A stretch of DNA of 49,890 nucleotides from Pseudomonadota bacterium. Lineage in GTDB: Bacteria; Pseudomonadota; Alphaproteobacteria; Kiloniellales; JACOMY01. A model generated the notes under the pieces. It searched no databases. It saw only the letters and a program-made list of their open reading frames with translations, and had not been told where the DNA came from. This document shows positions 11,383 through 20,269 of the stretch, piece after piece (position 1 is the first letter of the stretch; each line of letters starts with the position of its first letter). Position numbers and translations under genes: made by a program. The DNA lies in contig JAKOWB010000209.1 in the NCBI GenBank assembly GCA_029781795.1, positions 1-49,890 on the forward strand, read 5' to 3'.

Positions 11383-13158
11383 ATGGCTACCGACATCGTC
11401 GTCCCGACGCTGGGCGAATCCGTCTCCGAGGCCACGGTCGCCCGCTGGCTGAAGCAGCCCGGCGAGGCGGTGAAGCAGGACGAGGCGCTGGTCGAGCTGG
11501 AGACCGACAAGGTCACGCTGGAGGTCAACGCCCCGACGGCCGGCGTGCTGTCCGAGGTGCTGGTGCCGCAGGGCCAGACGGTCGAGGTCGGCGCCCTGCT
11601 GGCCCGGCTGGAAGCCGGCGCCGCCGCCCCAGCCCCGAAGGCCGCGACGAAGAAGGCCCCGGCCGCCGCCGGTCCCGAGCCGGTCGGCACGCGCGGCGCG
11701 CCCAAGGCTGAGGAGCCCGCTCCAGCGCCCGCCCCCGGTCCCACTCAGTCGCCGGCGCCGGCGCCGGCCAAGGCCGGCGTGCCCGCCGCCGGCAGGGTCG
11801 AGGTCAAGGTGCCGACCCTCGGCGAGTCGGTGACCGAGGCCATCGTCGCGCGCTGGATCCGCCAGTCGGGCGACGCCGTTGCCGCCGACGAGCCCATCGT
11901 CGAGCTGGAAACCGACAAGGTGACGCTGGAGGTCAATGCCCCGGTCGCCGGCGTGCTCGGCGACGTCAAGGTCGCCGCCGGCGCCACGGTCGAGGTCGGC
12001 GCCCTGCTGGCCAGCATCGCCCCCGGCGCCGCGCCGGGCGCCGCGACCGTCGCCCCCGGTACCGGCACGATCCCGGAGAACAAGGAGGCACCCGCGCCCG
12101 CTCCCGCCCCGGCGGCGGCCCCGGCCAAGGCCCAGGCGCTGGACCCGCGCCAGGTCAGCCGCACGGCAGCCGGGGGGCGCATCGGCGCCGGCGACCTGGT
12201 TGCCTTCCTCTCGGGCCAGCCGCTGTCGCCCGCGGTGGCCAAGCTGGTGGCCGACAACAACCTCGACCCCAGCCGCATCCCGGCCTCGGGCAAGGACGGG
12301 CGCCTGACCAAGGACGACGTGCTGCAGGTGCTGCAGAACCCGGGCCTGCTGAAGCCCGCGCCGATCGCCAACCTCGCCAAGCCCGGCCTGACGGCGCCCG
12401 GCGGCGCGAAGCCGGCGCCGGCACCCGCGCCCACGCCCACGCCCTCCGGCGAGGCGCACCCGCGCGAGGAGCGGGTGAAGATGACCAAGCTGCGCCAGAC
12501 CATCGCGCGCCGCCTGAAGGAGGCGCAGAACACCGCCGCGATGCTGACCACCTTCAACGAGGTGGACATGTCGGCGGTCATGGCGCTGCGCAGCCAGCAC
12601 AAGGACGCCTTCGAGAAGAAGCACGGCGTGAAGCTCGGCTTCACCTCCTTCTTCGCCAAGGCCGTGGTGGCGGCGCTGCAGGCGGTGCCCGGCGTCAACG
12701 GCCGCATCGAGGGCGACGAGATCGTCTATGCCCACCACTACGACCTCGGCATGGCGGTCTCCACCCCGTCGGGCCTGATGGTGCCGGTGATCCGCGACTG
12801 CGATGCCAAGTCCTTCGCCGACATCGAGCGCGCGCTGGGCGAGCTGGCGGCGAAGGCGCGCGACGGCAAGCTCTCGCTGCCCGAGATGCAGGGCGGCACC
12901 TTCACCATCACCAACGGCGGCGTCTTCGGCTCGCTGCTCTCAACGCCGATCATCAACCCGCCGCAGTCCGCCATCCTCGGCCTGCACAAGATCGAGGAGC
13001 GGCCCATTGCGCTGAAGGGCAAGGTGGTGATCCGCCCGATGATGTACCTCGCGGTCTCCTACGACCACCGCCTGATCGACGGGCGCGAGGCCGTGACCTT
13101 CCTGGTCAAGGTCAAGGAGGCCATCGAGGCGCCGGAGACGCTGCTGCTCGGGCTCTGA
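11383..13158 (+). CDS. sucB: Dihydrolipoyllysine succinyltransferase (E2o) with two lipoyl domains
   Basis: This core E2 of the 2-oxoglutarate dehydrogenase complex transfers the succinyl group to CoA. At 591 residues it is long for an E2o, usually about 400-430. Domain order is: lipoyl domain 1 (residues 1-80, Lys43 in ETDKVTLEV), Ala/Pro linker, lipoyl domain 2 (about 138-215, Lys179 in the same motif), a second Ala/Pro linker, a peripheral-subunit-binding domain (about 280-320, [20 protein letters not shown]), a third linker, and the catalytic domain ending in [12 protein letters not shown] with the His and Asp of the active site. The two lipoyl modules are close copies at DNA level. No lpd gene follows; the next gene is convergent with a seven-base gap. 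Confidence 0.95.
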   Translation: MATDIVVPTLGESVSEATVARWLKQPGEAVKQDEALVELETDKVTLEVNAPTAGVLSEVLVPQGQTVEVGALLARLEAGAAAPAPKAATKKAPAAAGPEPVGTRGAPKAEEPAPAPAPGPTQSPAPAPAKAGVPAAGRVEVKVPTLGESVTEAIVARWIRQSGDAVAADEPIVELETDKVTLEVNAPVAGVLGDVKVAAGATVEVGALLASIAPGAAPGAATVAPGTGTIPENKEAPAPAPAPAAAPAKAQALDPRQVSRTAAGGRIGAGDLVAFLSGQPLSPAVAKLVADNNLDPSRIPASGKDGRLTKDDVLQVLQNPGLLKPAPIANLAKPGLTAPGGAKPAPAPAPTPTPSGEAHPREERVKMTKLRQTIARRLKEAQNTAAMLTTFNEVDMSAVMALRSQHKDAFEKKHGVKLGFTSFFAKAVVAALQAVPGVNGRIEGDEIVYAHHYDLGMAVSTPSGLMVPVIRDCDAKSFADIERALGELAAKARDGKLSLPEMQGGTFTITNGGVFGSLLSTPIINPPQSAILGLHKIEERPIALKGKVVIRPMMYLAVSYDHRLIDGREAVTFLVKVKEAIEAPETLLLGL

Positions 13159-13165
13159 CGGCCGC

Positions 13166-14596
13166 TCAGGCCTCTTCGGCCACCGGCACGCGGCCCTCGC
13201 GGATCGCCGCCACGAAGCCCAGGTAGTCGCGCTCGTTCTGGTCGGCGTAGGCGACGGCGAACTCGGCCACGGCCTCGTCGAAGGTGGTGCCCTGGCCGAG
13301 GTAGCCGGCCAGCGTCGCCGCGTCGCCCGAGCGGGCATGGGCACGCGCCAGCGCCCAGCCGCAGAGCCGGCCGTAGCTCTGCAGCGCCGCGAAGTCCCAG
13401 CCTGCGAGCAGCGCCGAGATCTTCATGTCGCGCAGCTGGCGCACGTAGTAGTGCTTGCCGTTCTCGCCCTCCAGCCAGCCGAGGAAGAGGTCGCTCGCCG
13501 CCTGCATGAGGCGCGCGCCGGCCACCACGCGCTGGCCCTGGTTGGCATGGCGACTGGGCCCGGCAAAGGGCGCCAGCACCGAGGGCAGCGCCTGCTTTAC
13601 CTGCAGGAAGAGCGGGTCGTGGTCGTCGGCCAGCAGCAGCGCGATGCTGCACTGGGTGCCGACGCTGCCGATGCCGACCACCTTGATCGCCACGTCCGCC
13701 AGGCGGAAGCGGTCGAACAGCAGCGCGACATGCTCGGGCAGCGAGGCGCGATACCGCGCCACGGCATCCTGGAAGCCGGAGCGCAGGCCCGGCGCCTCGG
13801 CGGCGGTCGGATGGAAGATCAGCGGCGGCTCGTCCTTGATCACGGGCAGGGCGCCGCGATGCTCGACCAGCTTGGGGAAGAGGTACTCGGGCTGGTTCTT
13901 CTGCCGCGTCGCGGCCAGCCGCTTCTGCAGGCGCTCGCGGTCCTTCTCGCGCGGCAGGGTCTTCAGGACGCGGTCGAGGTCGATGCGGTCGTACCAGACC
14001 TCCAGCGCGCGCATCCCGGCATAGCTGCCCATCCGCTCGCGGTAGCTGCGCACCGTGTCGCGCGCCGCGGCGCTGGCCTCCTCGGCGGAGAGACGCAGGT
14101 CGCGCGCGGCGATCACCAGGCTGGCGGCCAGGCGCTTCACGTCCCATTCCCAGGGCGCCGGCAGGGTCTCGTCCAGGTCGTTGATGTCGAAGATCAGGTT
14201 GCGCTCGGGCGTGGCGAAGCCGCCGAAGTTCATCAGGTGCGCGTCGCCGCAGGCCTGCACCCGCGGGCCGGAGGCCGGCGTCGCCGCCAGGTCCGCCGCC
14301 ATCAGCGCCGCCCCGCCGCGATAGAAGGTGAAGGGCGACTGCGCCATGCGGGCGAAGCGGATCGGCACGAGCTGCGGCAGGCGCCCCGCGCTGGAAGCCA
14401 GCAGCAGCTCGACCGGGTCCCGACGCCCGGGCGGCGGCGCCCAGACGCGATGCGAGGAACGCGGCACGGCCTCGCGCAGCGCCTTGCCGGCGGCGCGCCG
14501 CGCGGCGACCGGCCGGTAGCCGTTGCCGGTGCGTGGCTTCTCCTCCCGGGCCACCGGCGCGGCCGGACGCTTCACTCCCGTCCCTGTCCTGGTCAC
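13166..14596 (-). CDS. DUF2252 family protein (kinase-like fold)
   Basis: This is a protein of about 476 residues in the DUF2252 family, whose members look like distant relatives of aminoglycoside phosphotransferase and protein kinases. The family core is clear: CGDAHLMNFGGF followed by LIFDINDLDETLPAPWEWD, and further on IKVVGIGSVGTQC and YYVRQLRDMK. The biochemical activity and substrate are unknown. The GTG at 14596 is preferred because a very strong GGGGAGGGGAG lies just upstream, and because the GTG at 14629 has none. It is convergent with sucB at its 3' end and divergent from the Old Yellow Enzyme gene. Confidence 0.85.
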   Translation of the reverse strand: MTRTGTGVKRPAAPVAREEKPRTGNGYRPVAARRAAGKALREAVPRSSHRVWAPPPGRRDPVELLLASSAGRLPQLVPIRFARMAQSPFTFYRGGAALMAADLAATPASGPRVQACGDAHLMNFGGFATPERNLIFDINDLDETLPAPWEWDVKRLAASLVIAARDLRLSAEEASAAARDTVRSYRERMGSYAGMRALEVWYDRIDLDRVLKTLPREKDRERLQKRLAATRQKNQPEYLFPKLVEHRGALPVIKDEPPLIFHPTAAEAPGLRSGFQDAVARYRASLPEHVALLFDRFRLADVAIKVVGIGSVGTQCSIALLLADDHDPLFLQVKQALPSVLAPFAGPSRHANQGQRVVAGARLMQAASDLFLGWLEGENGKHYYVRQLRDMKISALLAGWDFAALQSYGRLCGWALARAHARSGDAATLAGYLGQGTTFDEAVAEFAVAYADQNERDYLGFVAAIREGRVPVAEEA

Positions 14597-14682
14597 GACT
14601 CCCCTCCCCGGAAGCGCGCTGCAGGCCACCAGTCTTCTGCCGCCGCCGCGCAGCGTGCAATGGGGCCCTCGGAGGAAAGTAT

Positions 14683-14715
14683 GCTGGGGAACTTGTGCTG
14701 GGGAACTTGTGCTGG
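14683..14715. repeat. Short tandem repeat in front of the Old Yellow Enzyme gene
   Basis: A 14-base unit GCTGGGGAACTTGT occurs twice back to back (14683-14696 and 14697-14710), followed by GCTGG. It lies in the 216-base divergent intergenic region, about 100 bases before the enzyme's start. A tandem operator or chance slippage are both possible. Confidence 0.7.
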
Positions 14716-14812
14716 CACGTCACAGGCGACCCGCTTCCGACCGCCTTTTGCGCCGCAGCATGAAGGGCCACCTCCCCTGGCAATCAACCCACGCCAATCA
14801 GGGGGCATTCCC

Positions 14813-15901
14813 ATGAGCCACCAGGTTTCGCTGCTCTTCGAACCCTTCCGGGCGGGCGCGCTGACCCTGCGCAACCGCATCGTCATGGCGCCGCTGACCC
14901 GCAGCCGCGCCCGCCAGCCGGGCGACGTGCCGACCGAGCTCAACGCGCTCTACTATCGCCAGCGCGCCGCCGCCGGCCTGATCGTCAGCGAGGCGACGCA
15001 GATCACGCCGCAGGGCAAGGGCTATGCCTTCACCCCCGGCATCTATTCGGACGAGCAGATCGCCGGCTGGCGCCTGGTGACCGACGCGGTCCATGCCGAG
15101 GGCGGCCAGATCGTGCTGCAGCTCTGGCACGTCGGGCGCATCTCGCACCCCTCGCTGCAGCCGGGCGGCGCCCTGCCGGTCGCCCCCTCGGCGATCAGGC
15201 CCAAGGGCCAGGCCTTCACCGAGACCGGCTTCCAGGACTTCGTGACGCCGCGCGCGCTGGCGGCCGACGAGATCCCCGGCATCGTCGCCGACTATGCCCG
15301 CGCCGCGCGCAATGCCATCGCCGCCGGCTTCGACGGCGTGGAGATCCACGGCGCCAACGGCTACCTGCTGGACCAGTTCCTGCGCGACGGCACCAACCAC
15401 CGCACGGACCAGTACGGCGGCAGCGTCGAGAACCGCCTGCGCTTCCCGCTGATGGTGGTCGGCGCCGTGGTGGCCGCGGTCGGCGCCGATCGCGTCGGCA
15501 TCCGCCTCTCGCCGGTGACGCCCTCGAACGACATCGTGGACAGCGACCCCACGGCGGTCTTCTTTCCGCTGGTCGAGGCGCTGGCCAGGCGCGGCCTCGC
15601 CTACGTCCACGTGGTCGAGGGCGCGACCGGCGGCCCGCGCGAGACGCCCTTCGACTTCGACGCCCTGCGCCGCCGCTTCCCCGGCGCCTGGATCGCCAAC
15701 AACAGCTACACGCGCGCGCTGGCGGTAGAGCACCTGGCGGCCAGGCGCACCGACCTGGTGGCCTTCGGCCGGCCCTTCATCGCCAATCCCGACCTGGTGG
15801 AGCGCCTGCGCCAGGGCGCGCCGCTGGCCGAGCTCGACCGCGCCACGCTCTATGGCGGCGGCGCCAAGGGCTATACCGACTATCCGGCCCTGGGCGGCTA
15901 G
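14813..15901 (+). CDS. Alkene reductase, Old Yellow Enzyme family (NemA-like)
   Basis: This 362-residue FMN-dependent TIM-barrel enzyme reduces activated C=C bonds of enones, nitro-olefins or similar electrophiles with NAD(P)H. It begins [20 protein letters not shown], and then MAPLTRSRA is typical. The substrate-binding pair is seen in [20 protein letters not shown], followed by [12 protein letters not shown]. The FMN phosphate site is in [18 protein letters not shown] near the C-terminus. The ATG at 14813 has AGGGGG seven bases upstream and fits the family's N-terminus. A GC-rich inverted repeat at about 15920-15943 follows the stop and may end the transcript. Physiological substrate is not predictable from sequence; stress by electrophiles is the usual context. 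Confidence 0.93.
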   Translation: MSHQVSLLFEPFRAGALTLRNRIVMAPLTRSRARQPGDVPTELNALYYRQRAAAGLIVSEATQITPQGKGYAFTPGIYSDEQIAGWRLVTDAVHAEGGQIVLQLWHVGRISHPSLQPGGALPVAPSAIRPKGQAFTETGFQDFVTPRALAADEIPGIVADYARAARNAIAAGFDGVEIHGANGYLLDQFLRDGTNHRTDQYGGSVENRLRFPLMVVGAVVAAVGADRVGIRLSPVTPSNDIVDSDPTAVFFPLVEALARRGLAYVHVVEGATGGPRETPFDFDALRRRFPGAWIANNSYTRALAVEHLAARRTDLVAFGRPFIANPDLVERLRQGAPLAELDRATLYGGGAKGYTDYPALGG

Positions 15902-15963
15902 GGTTTCCCTCGAATCGAGGGGCGGGGCTTCCGGGCCCCGCCCGCCTGCCCTACATTGCAGGG

Positions 15964-16161
15964 ATGAGCGGCTTCGCCATCGTCCTGATGGTCATCGCCA
16001 TGGCGGTGACCGTGATCGTGCTCTTCACCGGCCTCTTCTCCATGGCGCGGGGCGGGGAGTTCGACCGCAAGTACAGCAACAAGCTGATGCGCCTGCGCAT
16101 CATCGCCCAGGCCATCGCGCTGATTCTCTTCGCCATCGCCATGGCGACCAAGAACGGCTGA
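15964..16161 (+). CDS. Small twin-transmembrane protein (HIG1-like)
   Basis: This 65-residue inner-membrane protein consists of two hydrophobic helices (about residues 4-25 and 44-61) joined by a short basic loop, [20 protein letters not shown]. The two-helix hairpin with an [17 protein letters not shown] loop is characteristic of the alphaproteobacterial twin-transmembrane family, related to HIG1-type proteins. HIG1 proteins assist respiratory complexes in mitochondria; a similar role here is inference. It lies four bases before the adenosyltransferase gene and upstream of etfBA. A TACATT hexamer (15952-15957) ends six bases before the ATG, so the message may be almost leaderless. Confidence 0.85.
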   Translation: MSGFAIVLMVIAMAVTVIVLFTGLFSMARGGEFDRKYSNKLMRLRIIAQAIALILFAIAMATKNG

Positions 16162-16165
16162 CGGC

Positions 16166-16726
16166 TTGGTCAAGCTCACCCGCATCTATACCCGCGGCGG
16201 CGACAAGGGCCGCACCTCGCTGTCGAACGGCAAGCGGGTGCCCAAGCACGCCATCCGGGTGGAGGCCTACGGCACGGCGGACGAGGCCGGCGCCGCCATC
16301 GGCCTGGCGCGGCTGCACGCCGGGCCCTACGACGCCCTGCTGGCGCTGATCCAGAACGACCTCTTCGACCTGGGCGCCGACCTGGCGACGCCGGAGGTGG
16401 AGAACCCCAAGTACCCGCCGCTGCGCATCCTGCCGACACAGGTCACCCGCCTGGAGCAGGAGATCGACCGCATGAACGCCGAATTGGCACCGCTCAACTC
16501 CTTCGTGCTGTCGGGCGGCACGCCGGCGGCGGCGCACCTGCACTTCGCCCGCACCGTGGTGCGCCGGGCCGAGCGCGCCGCCACCGCCCTGGCGGCCAGG
16601 GAGGCGGTGAACCCGGAGTGCGTGAAGTACCTGAACCGCCTCTCCGACCTGCTCTTCGTGATGGCCCGCCATGCCAACGGCAAGGGCGCCGGCGACGTGC
16701 TCTGGGTGCCCGGCCAGAACCGCTGA
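16166..16726 (+). CDS. Cob(I)alamin adenosyltransferase, PduO type
   Basis: This 186-residue enzyme transfers adenosyl from ATP to cob(I)alamin to make coenzyme B12. PduO-type marks are seen: VKLTRIYTRGGDKGRTSL at the N-terminus (nucleotide loop), RVEAYGTADEAGAAIGLAR, FVLSGGTPAAAHLHFARTVV with RRAERAA (ATP and Arg/Glu site), and NRLSDLLFVMAR near the C-terminus. The start is a TTG at 16166, because homologues start at the VKLxRIYTR segment and no ATG or GTG is placed near it. The helix motif reads ADEAGA where many homologues have VDELNA. It is probably co-transcribed with the twin-TM gene. Its link to ETF genes is conserved in related genomes but functionally unexplained. Confidence 0.92.
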   Translation: MVKLTRIYTRGGDKGRTSLSNGKRVPKHAIRVEAYGTADEAGAAIGLARLHAGPYDALLALIQNDLFDLGADLATPEVENPKYPPLRILPTQVTRLEQEIDRMNAELAPLNSFVLSGGTPAAAHLHFARTVVRRAERAATALAAREAVNPECVKYLNRLSDLLFVMARHANGKGAGDVLWVPGQNR

Positions 16727-16780
16727 AACGCTGGCTTTGCGCCGAATGCCGCAGGCCCTTCGGCCGGTTGTGACGCGGCG

Positions 16781-16810
16781 TTGACAGTCTGTCCGACAGG
16801 CTTCTATTGT
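16781..16810 (+). promoter_or_regulatory. Strong sigma-70-like promoter of etfBA-hbd
   Basis: A perfect TTGACA (16781-16786) is followed after 18 bases by TATTGT (16805-16810). It predicts a start near 16817 and an untranslated leader of about 110 bases before etfB. It is one of the clearest promoters in the window. Confidence 0.7.
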
Positions 16811-16826
16811 GCGCCGCGAAAAAATC

Positions 16827-16860
16827 GGCCGGCGGCCCCTTGAGAGGGGCCCTGCCGGCC
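16827..16860 (+). promoter_or_regulatory. Stable hairpin in the etfB 5' leader
   Basis: GGCCGGC (16827-16833) pairs with GCCGGCC (16854-16860), and inside it GGCCCC (16834-16839) pairs with GGGGCC (16846-16851), leaving a two-base bulge and a small loop. No U-run follows. It could stabilise the message or serve as a regulatory leader; nothing identifies a ligand. Confidence 0.5.
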
Positions 16861-16927
16861 CTGTCCGTCGGCCCTTCCCCGTGGCCGGCGGCCGCCCAAA
16901 GAAGACCCTGAGAGGATCGCCCAGACC

Positions 16928-17677
16928 ATGAAGGTTCTCGTCCCGATCAAGCGCGTGATCGACGCCAACGTGAAGGTCCGCGTCAAGGCGGACGGCTCGG
17001 GGGTGGAGACGGCCAACGTCAAGATGGCCATGAACCCCTTCTGCGAGATCGCCGTCGAGGAGGCGGTGCGCATGAAGGAGGCCGGCACCGCGACCGAGAT
17101 CGTCGCCGTGGCCGCCGGCCTGCCGCAGTCGCAGGAAACGCTGCGCACCGCGCTGGCGATGGGCGCCGACCGCGCCATCCTGATCGAAACCGACGTCCCG
17201 CTGGAGCCGCTGGCCATCGCCAAGCTGCTGAAGGCCGTGGTCGCGAAGGAGAACCCTGGCCTGGTGCTGATGGGCAAGCAGGCGGTGGACAACGACAACA
17301 ACCAGACCGGCCAGATGCTGGCCGGCCTGCTGGGCTGGCCGCAGGGCACCTTCGTCTCGAAGATCGCCAAGGAGGGCGAGGGCCTGAAGGTCACGCGCGA
17401 GGTCGACGGCGGCCTGGAGTCCGTGGCGCTGAAGCTGCCGGCCATCCTGACGGTGGACCTCCGCCTCAACACCCCGCGCTACGCCTCGCTGCCGAACATC
17501 ATGAAGGCGAAGAAGAAGCCGCTGGAGACGGTGAAGCCGGCGGATCTCGGCGTCGACGTCACGCCGCGCGTCACCGTGGTCAAGGTGAGCGAGCCGCCGG
17601 CGCGCAAGGCCGGCGTCAAGGTCGGCTCGGTGGCCGAGCTGGTGGACAAGCTGAAGAACGAAGCGAAGGTGATCTGA
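16928..17677 (+). CDS. etfB: Electron transfer flavoprotein, beta subunit
   Basis: With EtfA this forms the FAD/AMP protein that takes electrons from acyl-CoA and other dehydrogenases to the quinone pool through ETF-quinone oxidoreductase. The 249-residue length is standard. The ETF beta signature is visible: [19 protein letters not shown] at the start, [17 protein letters not shown], then [20 protein letters not shown], which makes the AMP/FAD contacts. The recognition-loop area is around [20 protein letters not shown]. It starts at an ATG about 110 bases after the predicted transcription start and lies two bases from etfA. The acyl-CoA dehydrogenase at 32.3-34.1 kb is a potential electron donor. 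Confidence 0.97.
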   Translation: MKVLVPIKRVIDANVKVRVKADGSGVETANVKMAMNPFCEIAVEEAVRMKEAGTATEIVAVAAGLPQSQETLRTALAMGADRAILIETDVPLEPLAIAKLLKAVVAKENPGLVLMGKQAVDNDNNQTGQMLAGLLGWPQGTFVSKIAKEGEGLKVTREVDGGLESVALKLPAILTVDLRLNTPRYASLPNIMKAKKKPLETVKPADLGVDVTPRVTVVKVSEPPARKAGVKVGSVAELVDKLKNEAKVI

Positions 17678-17679
17678 GC

Positions 17680-18612
17680 ATGAGCATCCTGGTCGTCGCC
17701 GAGCACGACAACGCCGGCCTGAAGTCCGCCACGCTGCACGCGCTCGCCGCCGCCGCCAAGCTGGGCGGCGAGGTCAACGTCCTGGTCGCCGGGCAGAACT
17801 GCGACGGCGCCGCCGCCGCCGCCGCCAAGCTGCCGGGCGTCGCCAAGGTGATCCAGGCCGACGCGGCCGAGTACGGCCACGAGCTGGCCGAGAACGTCGC
17901 CCCGCTGGTCGCCGAGCTGGGCAAGGGCGCCAGCCACGTGCTGGCCGCCGCCACCACCTTCGGCAAGAACGTCCTGCCGCGCGCCGCCGCGCTGATGGAC
18001 GTGCAGCAGATCAGCGACATCGTCGCCATCGAGGGGCCGGACACCTTCGTGCGGCCGATCTATGCCGGCAACGCGCTGGCCACGGTCAAGTCCGCCGACC
18101 CGGTCAAGGTCGTCACCGTCCGCACCACCGCCTTCGAGGCCGGCCCCGCCGAGGGCGGCAATGCCCCGGTCGAGAAGATCGGCGGCAAGGGCGACAGCGG
18201 CCTCTCCAGCTTCCTCGGGCAGGAGCTGACCAAGACCGAGCGGCCGGAGCTGACCAGCGCGCGCATCGTCATCTCCGGCGGGCGCGGCATGCAGAACAGC
18301 GACAACTTCAAGCTGCTGGAGCGCGTCGCCGACAAGCTGGGCGCCGCGGTCGGCGCCAGCCGCGCGGCGGTGGACTCCGGCTACGCGCCGAACGACTACC
18401 AGGTCGGCCAGACCGGCAAGGTGGTGGCCCCCGACCTCTACATCGCGGTCGGCATCTCCGGCGCCATCCAGCACCTCGCCGGCATGAAGGACAGCAAGGT
18501 CATCGTCGCCATCAACAAGGACGAGGAGGCGCCGATCTTTCAGGTCGCCGACTACGGCCTGGTGGCCGACCTCTTCCAGGCCGTGCCCGAGCTGGAAAAG
18601 GCCCTCGGCTGA
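17680..18612 (+). CDS. etfA: Electron transfer flavoprotein, alpha subunit
   Basis: This 310-residue FAD-binding partner of EtfB has an N-terminal ETF domain ([20 protein letters not shown] onwards) and a C-terminal FAD domain with [38 protein letters not shown] and the conserved [20 protein letters not shown] stretch. The terminal helix [15 protein letters not shown] is also typical. Its stop shares a base with the ATG of the following dehydrogenase gene, indicating an operon with translational coupling. Nothing looks truncated or altered. Confidence 0.97.
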   Translation: MSILVVAEHDNAGLKSATLHALAAAAKLGGEVNVLVAGQNCDGAAAAAAKLPGVAKVIQADAAEYGHELAENVAPLVAELGKGASHVLAAATTFGKNVLPRAAALMDVQQISDIVAIEGPDTFVRPIYAGNALATVKSADPVKVVTVRTTAFEAGPAEGGNAPVEKIGGKGDSGLSSFLGQELTKTERPELTSARIVISGGRGMQNSDNFKLLERVADKLGAAVGASRAAVDSGYAPNDYQVGQTGKVVAPDLYIAVGISGAIQHLAGMKDSKVIVAINKDEEAPIFQVADYGLVADLFQAVPELEKALG

Positions 18613-19568
18613 TGGCCAACGCCTACCCGGGCCGTCCGCAGTCGGGCGCGGTCAGCAGCGCCGACCGCTCCACCATGACCGGCGGCGCGCCGGTGGAGAT
18701 CAAGAAGGTCGGCGTCATCGGCGCCGGGCAGATGGGCGGCGGCATCGCGCACGTCTGCGCGCTGGCCGGCCTCGACGTGGTGCTGGCCGACCGCGACCCG
18801 GGCGCGCTGGCCAAGGCGCTGGCCACCATCGGCAAGAACATGGATCGCCAGGTGACGCGCGGGAAGATCGCCGAGGGCGACAAGTCCGCGGCGCTGGCCC
18901 GCATCAAGACGGCGGAGAACCTGAAGTCCTTCGGCGAGAGCGACATCGTCATCGAGGCCGCGACCGAGGACGAGCAGGTCAAGCGCGCCATCTTCAAGGA
19001 CCTCTGCCCCGAGCTGAAGCCCGGCGCCTTCATCGCCACCAACACCTCCTCGATCTCCATCACGCGGCTGGCCTCGACCACCGACCGGCCGGGCCGCTTC
19101 ATGGGGATGCACTTCATGAACCCGGTGCCGGTGATGCAGCTCGTCGAGCTGATCCGCGGCATCGCCACCGAGGAGCCGACGGTCCAGGCGGTGCGCGAGC
19201 TGACCGTGAAACTGGGCAAGCAGCCGGTCTCGGCCGAGGACTTCCCCGCCTTCATCGTCAACCGCATCCTGCTGCCGATGATCAACGAGGCGGTCTACAC
19301 GCTCTACGAGGGCGTCGGTTCGGTCGAATCGATCGACACCGCCATGAAGCTCGGCGCCAACCACCCGATGGGCCCGCTGGAGCTGGCCGACTTCATCGGC
19401 CTCGACACCTGCCTCGCCATCATGCAGGTGCTCTACGACGGCCTGGCCGACAGCAAGTACCGCCCCTGCCCGCTGCTGGTGAAGTACGTCGAGGCCGGCT
19501 GGATCGGCCGCAAGTCCGGCCGCGGCTTCTACGACTATTCCGGCGAGAAGCCGATCCCGACCCGCTAA
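18612..19568 (+). CDS. hbd: 3-hydroxybutyryl-CoA dehydrogenase
   Basis: This NAD-dependent enzyme interconverts acetoacetyl-CoA and (S)-3-hydroxybutyryl-CoA, in butyrate/fatty-acid breakdown and related routes. The NAD-binding motif [20 protein letters not shown] lies near residue 30. Further marks are [25 protein letters not shown] and [16 protein letters not shown], whose His-Glu pair is catalytic. The C-terminal helical domain has [34 protein letters not shown] and [11 protein letters not shown]. The 318 residues include an N-terminal tail of about 25 residues missing from typical homologues. An internal ATG at 18675 would remove most of it, but 18612 overlaps the etfA stop and has a GGAAAAGG upstream, so it is preferred. 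Confidence 0.95.
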   Translation: MANAYPGRPQSGAVSSADRSTMTGGAPVEIKKVGVIGAGQMGGGIAHVCALAGLDVVLADRDPGALAKALATIGKNMDRQVTRGKIAEGDKSAALARIKTAENLKSFGESDIVIEAATEDEQVKRAIFKDLCPELKPGAFIATNTSSISITRLASTTDRPGRFMGMHFMNPVPVMQLVELIRGIATEEPTVQAVRELTVKLGKQPVSAEDFPAFIVNRILLPMINEAVYTLYEGVGSVESIDTAMKLGANHPMGPLELADFIGLDTCLAIMQVLYDGLADSKYRPCPLLVKYVEAGWIGRKSGRGFYDYSGEKPIPTR

Positions 19569-19574
19569 CGCTTC

Positions 19575-19720
19575 CCCTCTCCCCCCAGCGGGAGAGGGTG
19601 CCGAGCGAGCGCCAGCGATGCGAGGCGGGTGAGGGGGGTCTATGCGACTCCCGCCAGCCGCATAGACCCCCCTCATCCGGCGGCTGCGCCGCCACCTTTT
19701 CCCGCTTTGGGGAGAAGGGG
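19575..19720. repeat. Dispersed palindromic repeat, copy 3
   Basis: This lies between the converging ends of hbd and the GNAT gene. It matches the 3071 copy in plan and core sequence: CCCTCTCCC/GGGAGAGGG hairpin (19575-19583 with 19590-19598), GGTGAGGGGGGTCTATGCGA, CCCCCTCATCCGGC, and a final hairpin of TTTTCCC against GGGGAGAAG type. Confidence 0.8.
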
Positions 19721-19724
19721 TCAC

Positions 19725-20267
19725 CTAGAGCTCCAGATCCGCCCGCAGCAGGGCCGGCTCGTCCGGCATGCGGCTGAGGTGGAAACCGAGTTCCGCGGCC
19801 AGGCGGCGCATGCCGAGGTTGTCCTGCAGCATCAGCGCCATGACCCGGCGGATGCCGTGGGCGCGCGCCCAGCCGAGCGCCTTCTCTGCCAGCAGCCGGC
19901 CGAGGCCGCGGCGCTTCCAGCCCGGCAGCAGTACCAGCGCGATCTCCGCCGTCTCCGGCTCGCTCCGCATCAGGCGCACGATGCCGATGCCGCGGCGGCG
20001 CCCTGGACCGTCGTCGCTCAGCGCCAGGAAGGCGATCTCGTGCCGGTAGTCGACGCTGGCCAGGCGCTTCGCCGTCTCGTCGGTCAGCCGCGCGAGGCCG
20101 CCGAGGAAGCGAAAGTGGATGTCCTCCGCCGTCAGGCGCCGGAAGCCCCACTGCAGCAGGCGCCAGTCGGCAGGCCGGATCGGGCGGATGAAGACCGGCG
20201 TGCCGTCGGCCAGCCGCGCGTGCTCCTCGAGCTCCGCCGGATAGCCGGCCGGGCGCGCCTCGCTCAC
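19725..20267 (-). CDS. GNAT acetyltransferase, Pat-like domain
   Basis: This 180-residue single-domain acetyltransferase would use acetyl-CoA to acetylate a protein lysine or small amine. The opening, RLADGTPVFIRPIRPADW and then RLTAEDIHFRFLGGL, resembles the GNAT domain of Pat/PatZ protein acetyltransferases. The acetyl-CoA pyrophosphate loop is LLPGWKRRGLGRLLAEKAL, and MLQDNLGMRRLAAELGF is the usual C-terminal helix. It lacks the large NDP-forming acyl-CoA synthetase domain of PatZ and any cyclic-nucleotide domain. It starts two bases after the macrodomain stop, so the two are in one operon; protein deacylation/ADP-ribose chemistry as a joint theme is inference. Confidence 0.88.
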   Translation of the reverse strand: MSEARPAGYPAELEEHARLADGTPVFIRPIRPADWRLLQWGFRRLTAEDIHFRFLGGLARLTDETAKRLASVDYRHEIAFLALSDDGPGRRRGIGIVRLMRSEPETAEIALVLLPGWKRRGLGRLLAEKALGWARAHGIRRVMALMLQDNLGMRRLAAELGFHLSRMPDEPALLRADLEL

Positions 20268-20269
20268 GG

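Noticed and set aside
13337..15901. An apparent long N-terminal extension of the Old Yellow Enzyme
   Set aside because: The extension is the antisense of the DUF2252 gene; the ATG at 14813 has a good ribosome site and a family-type N-terminus.
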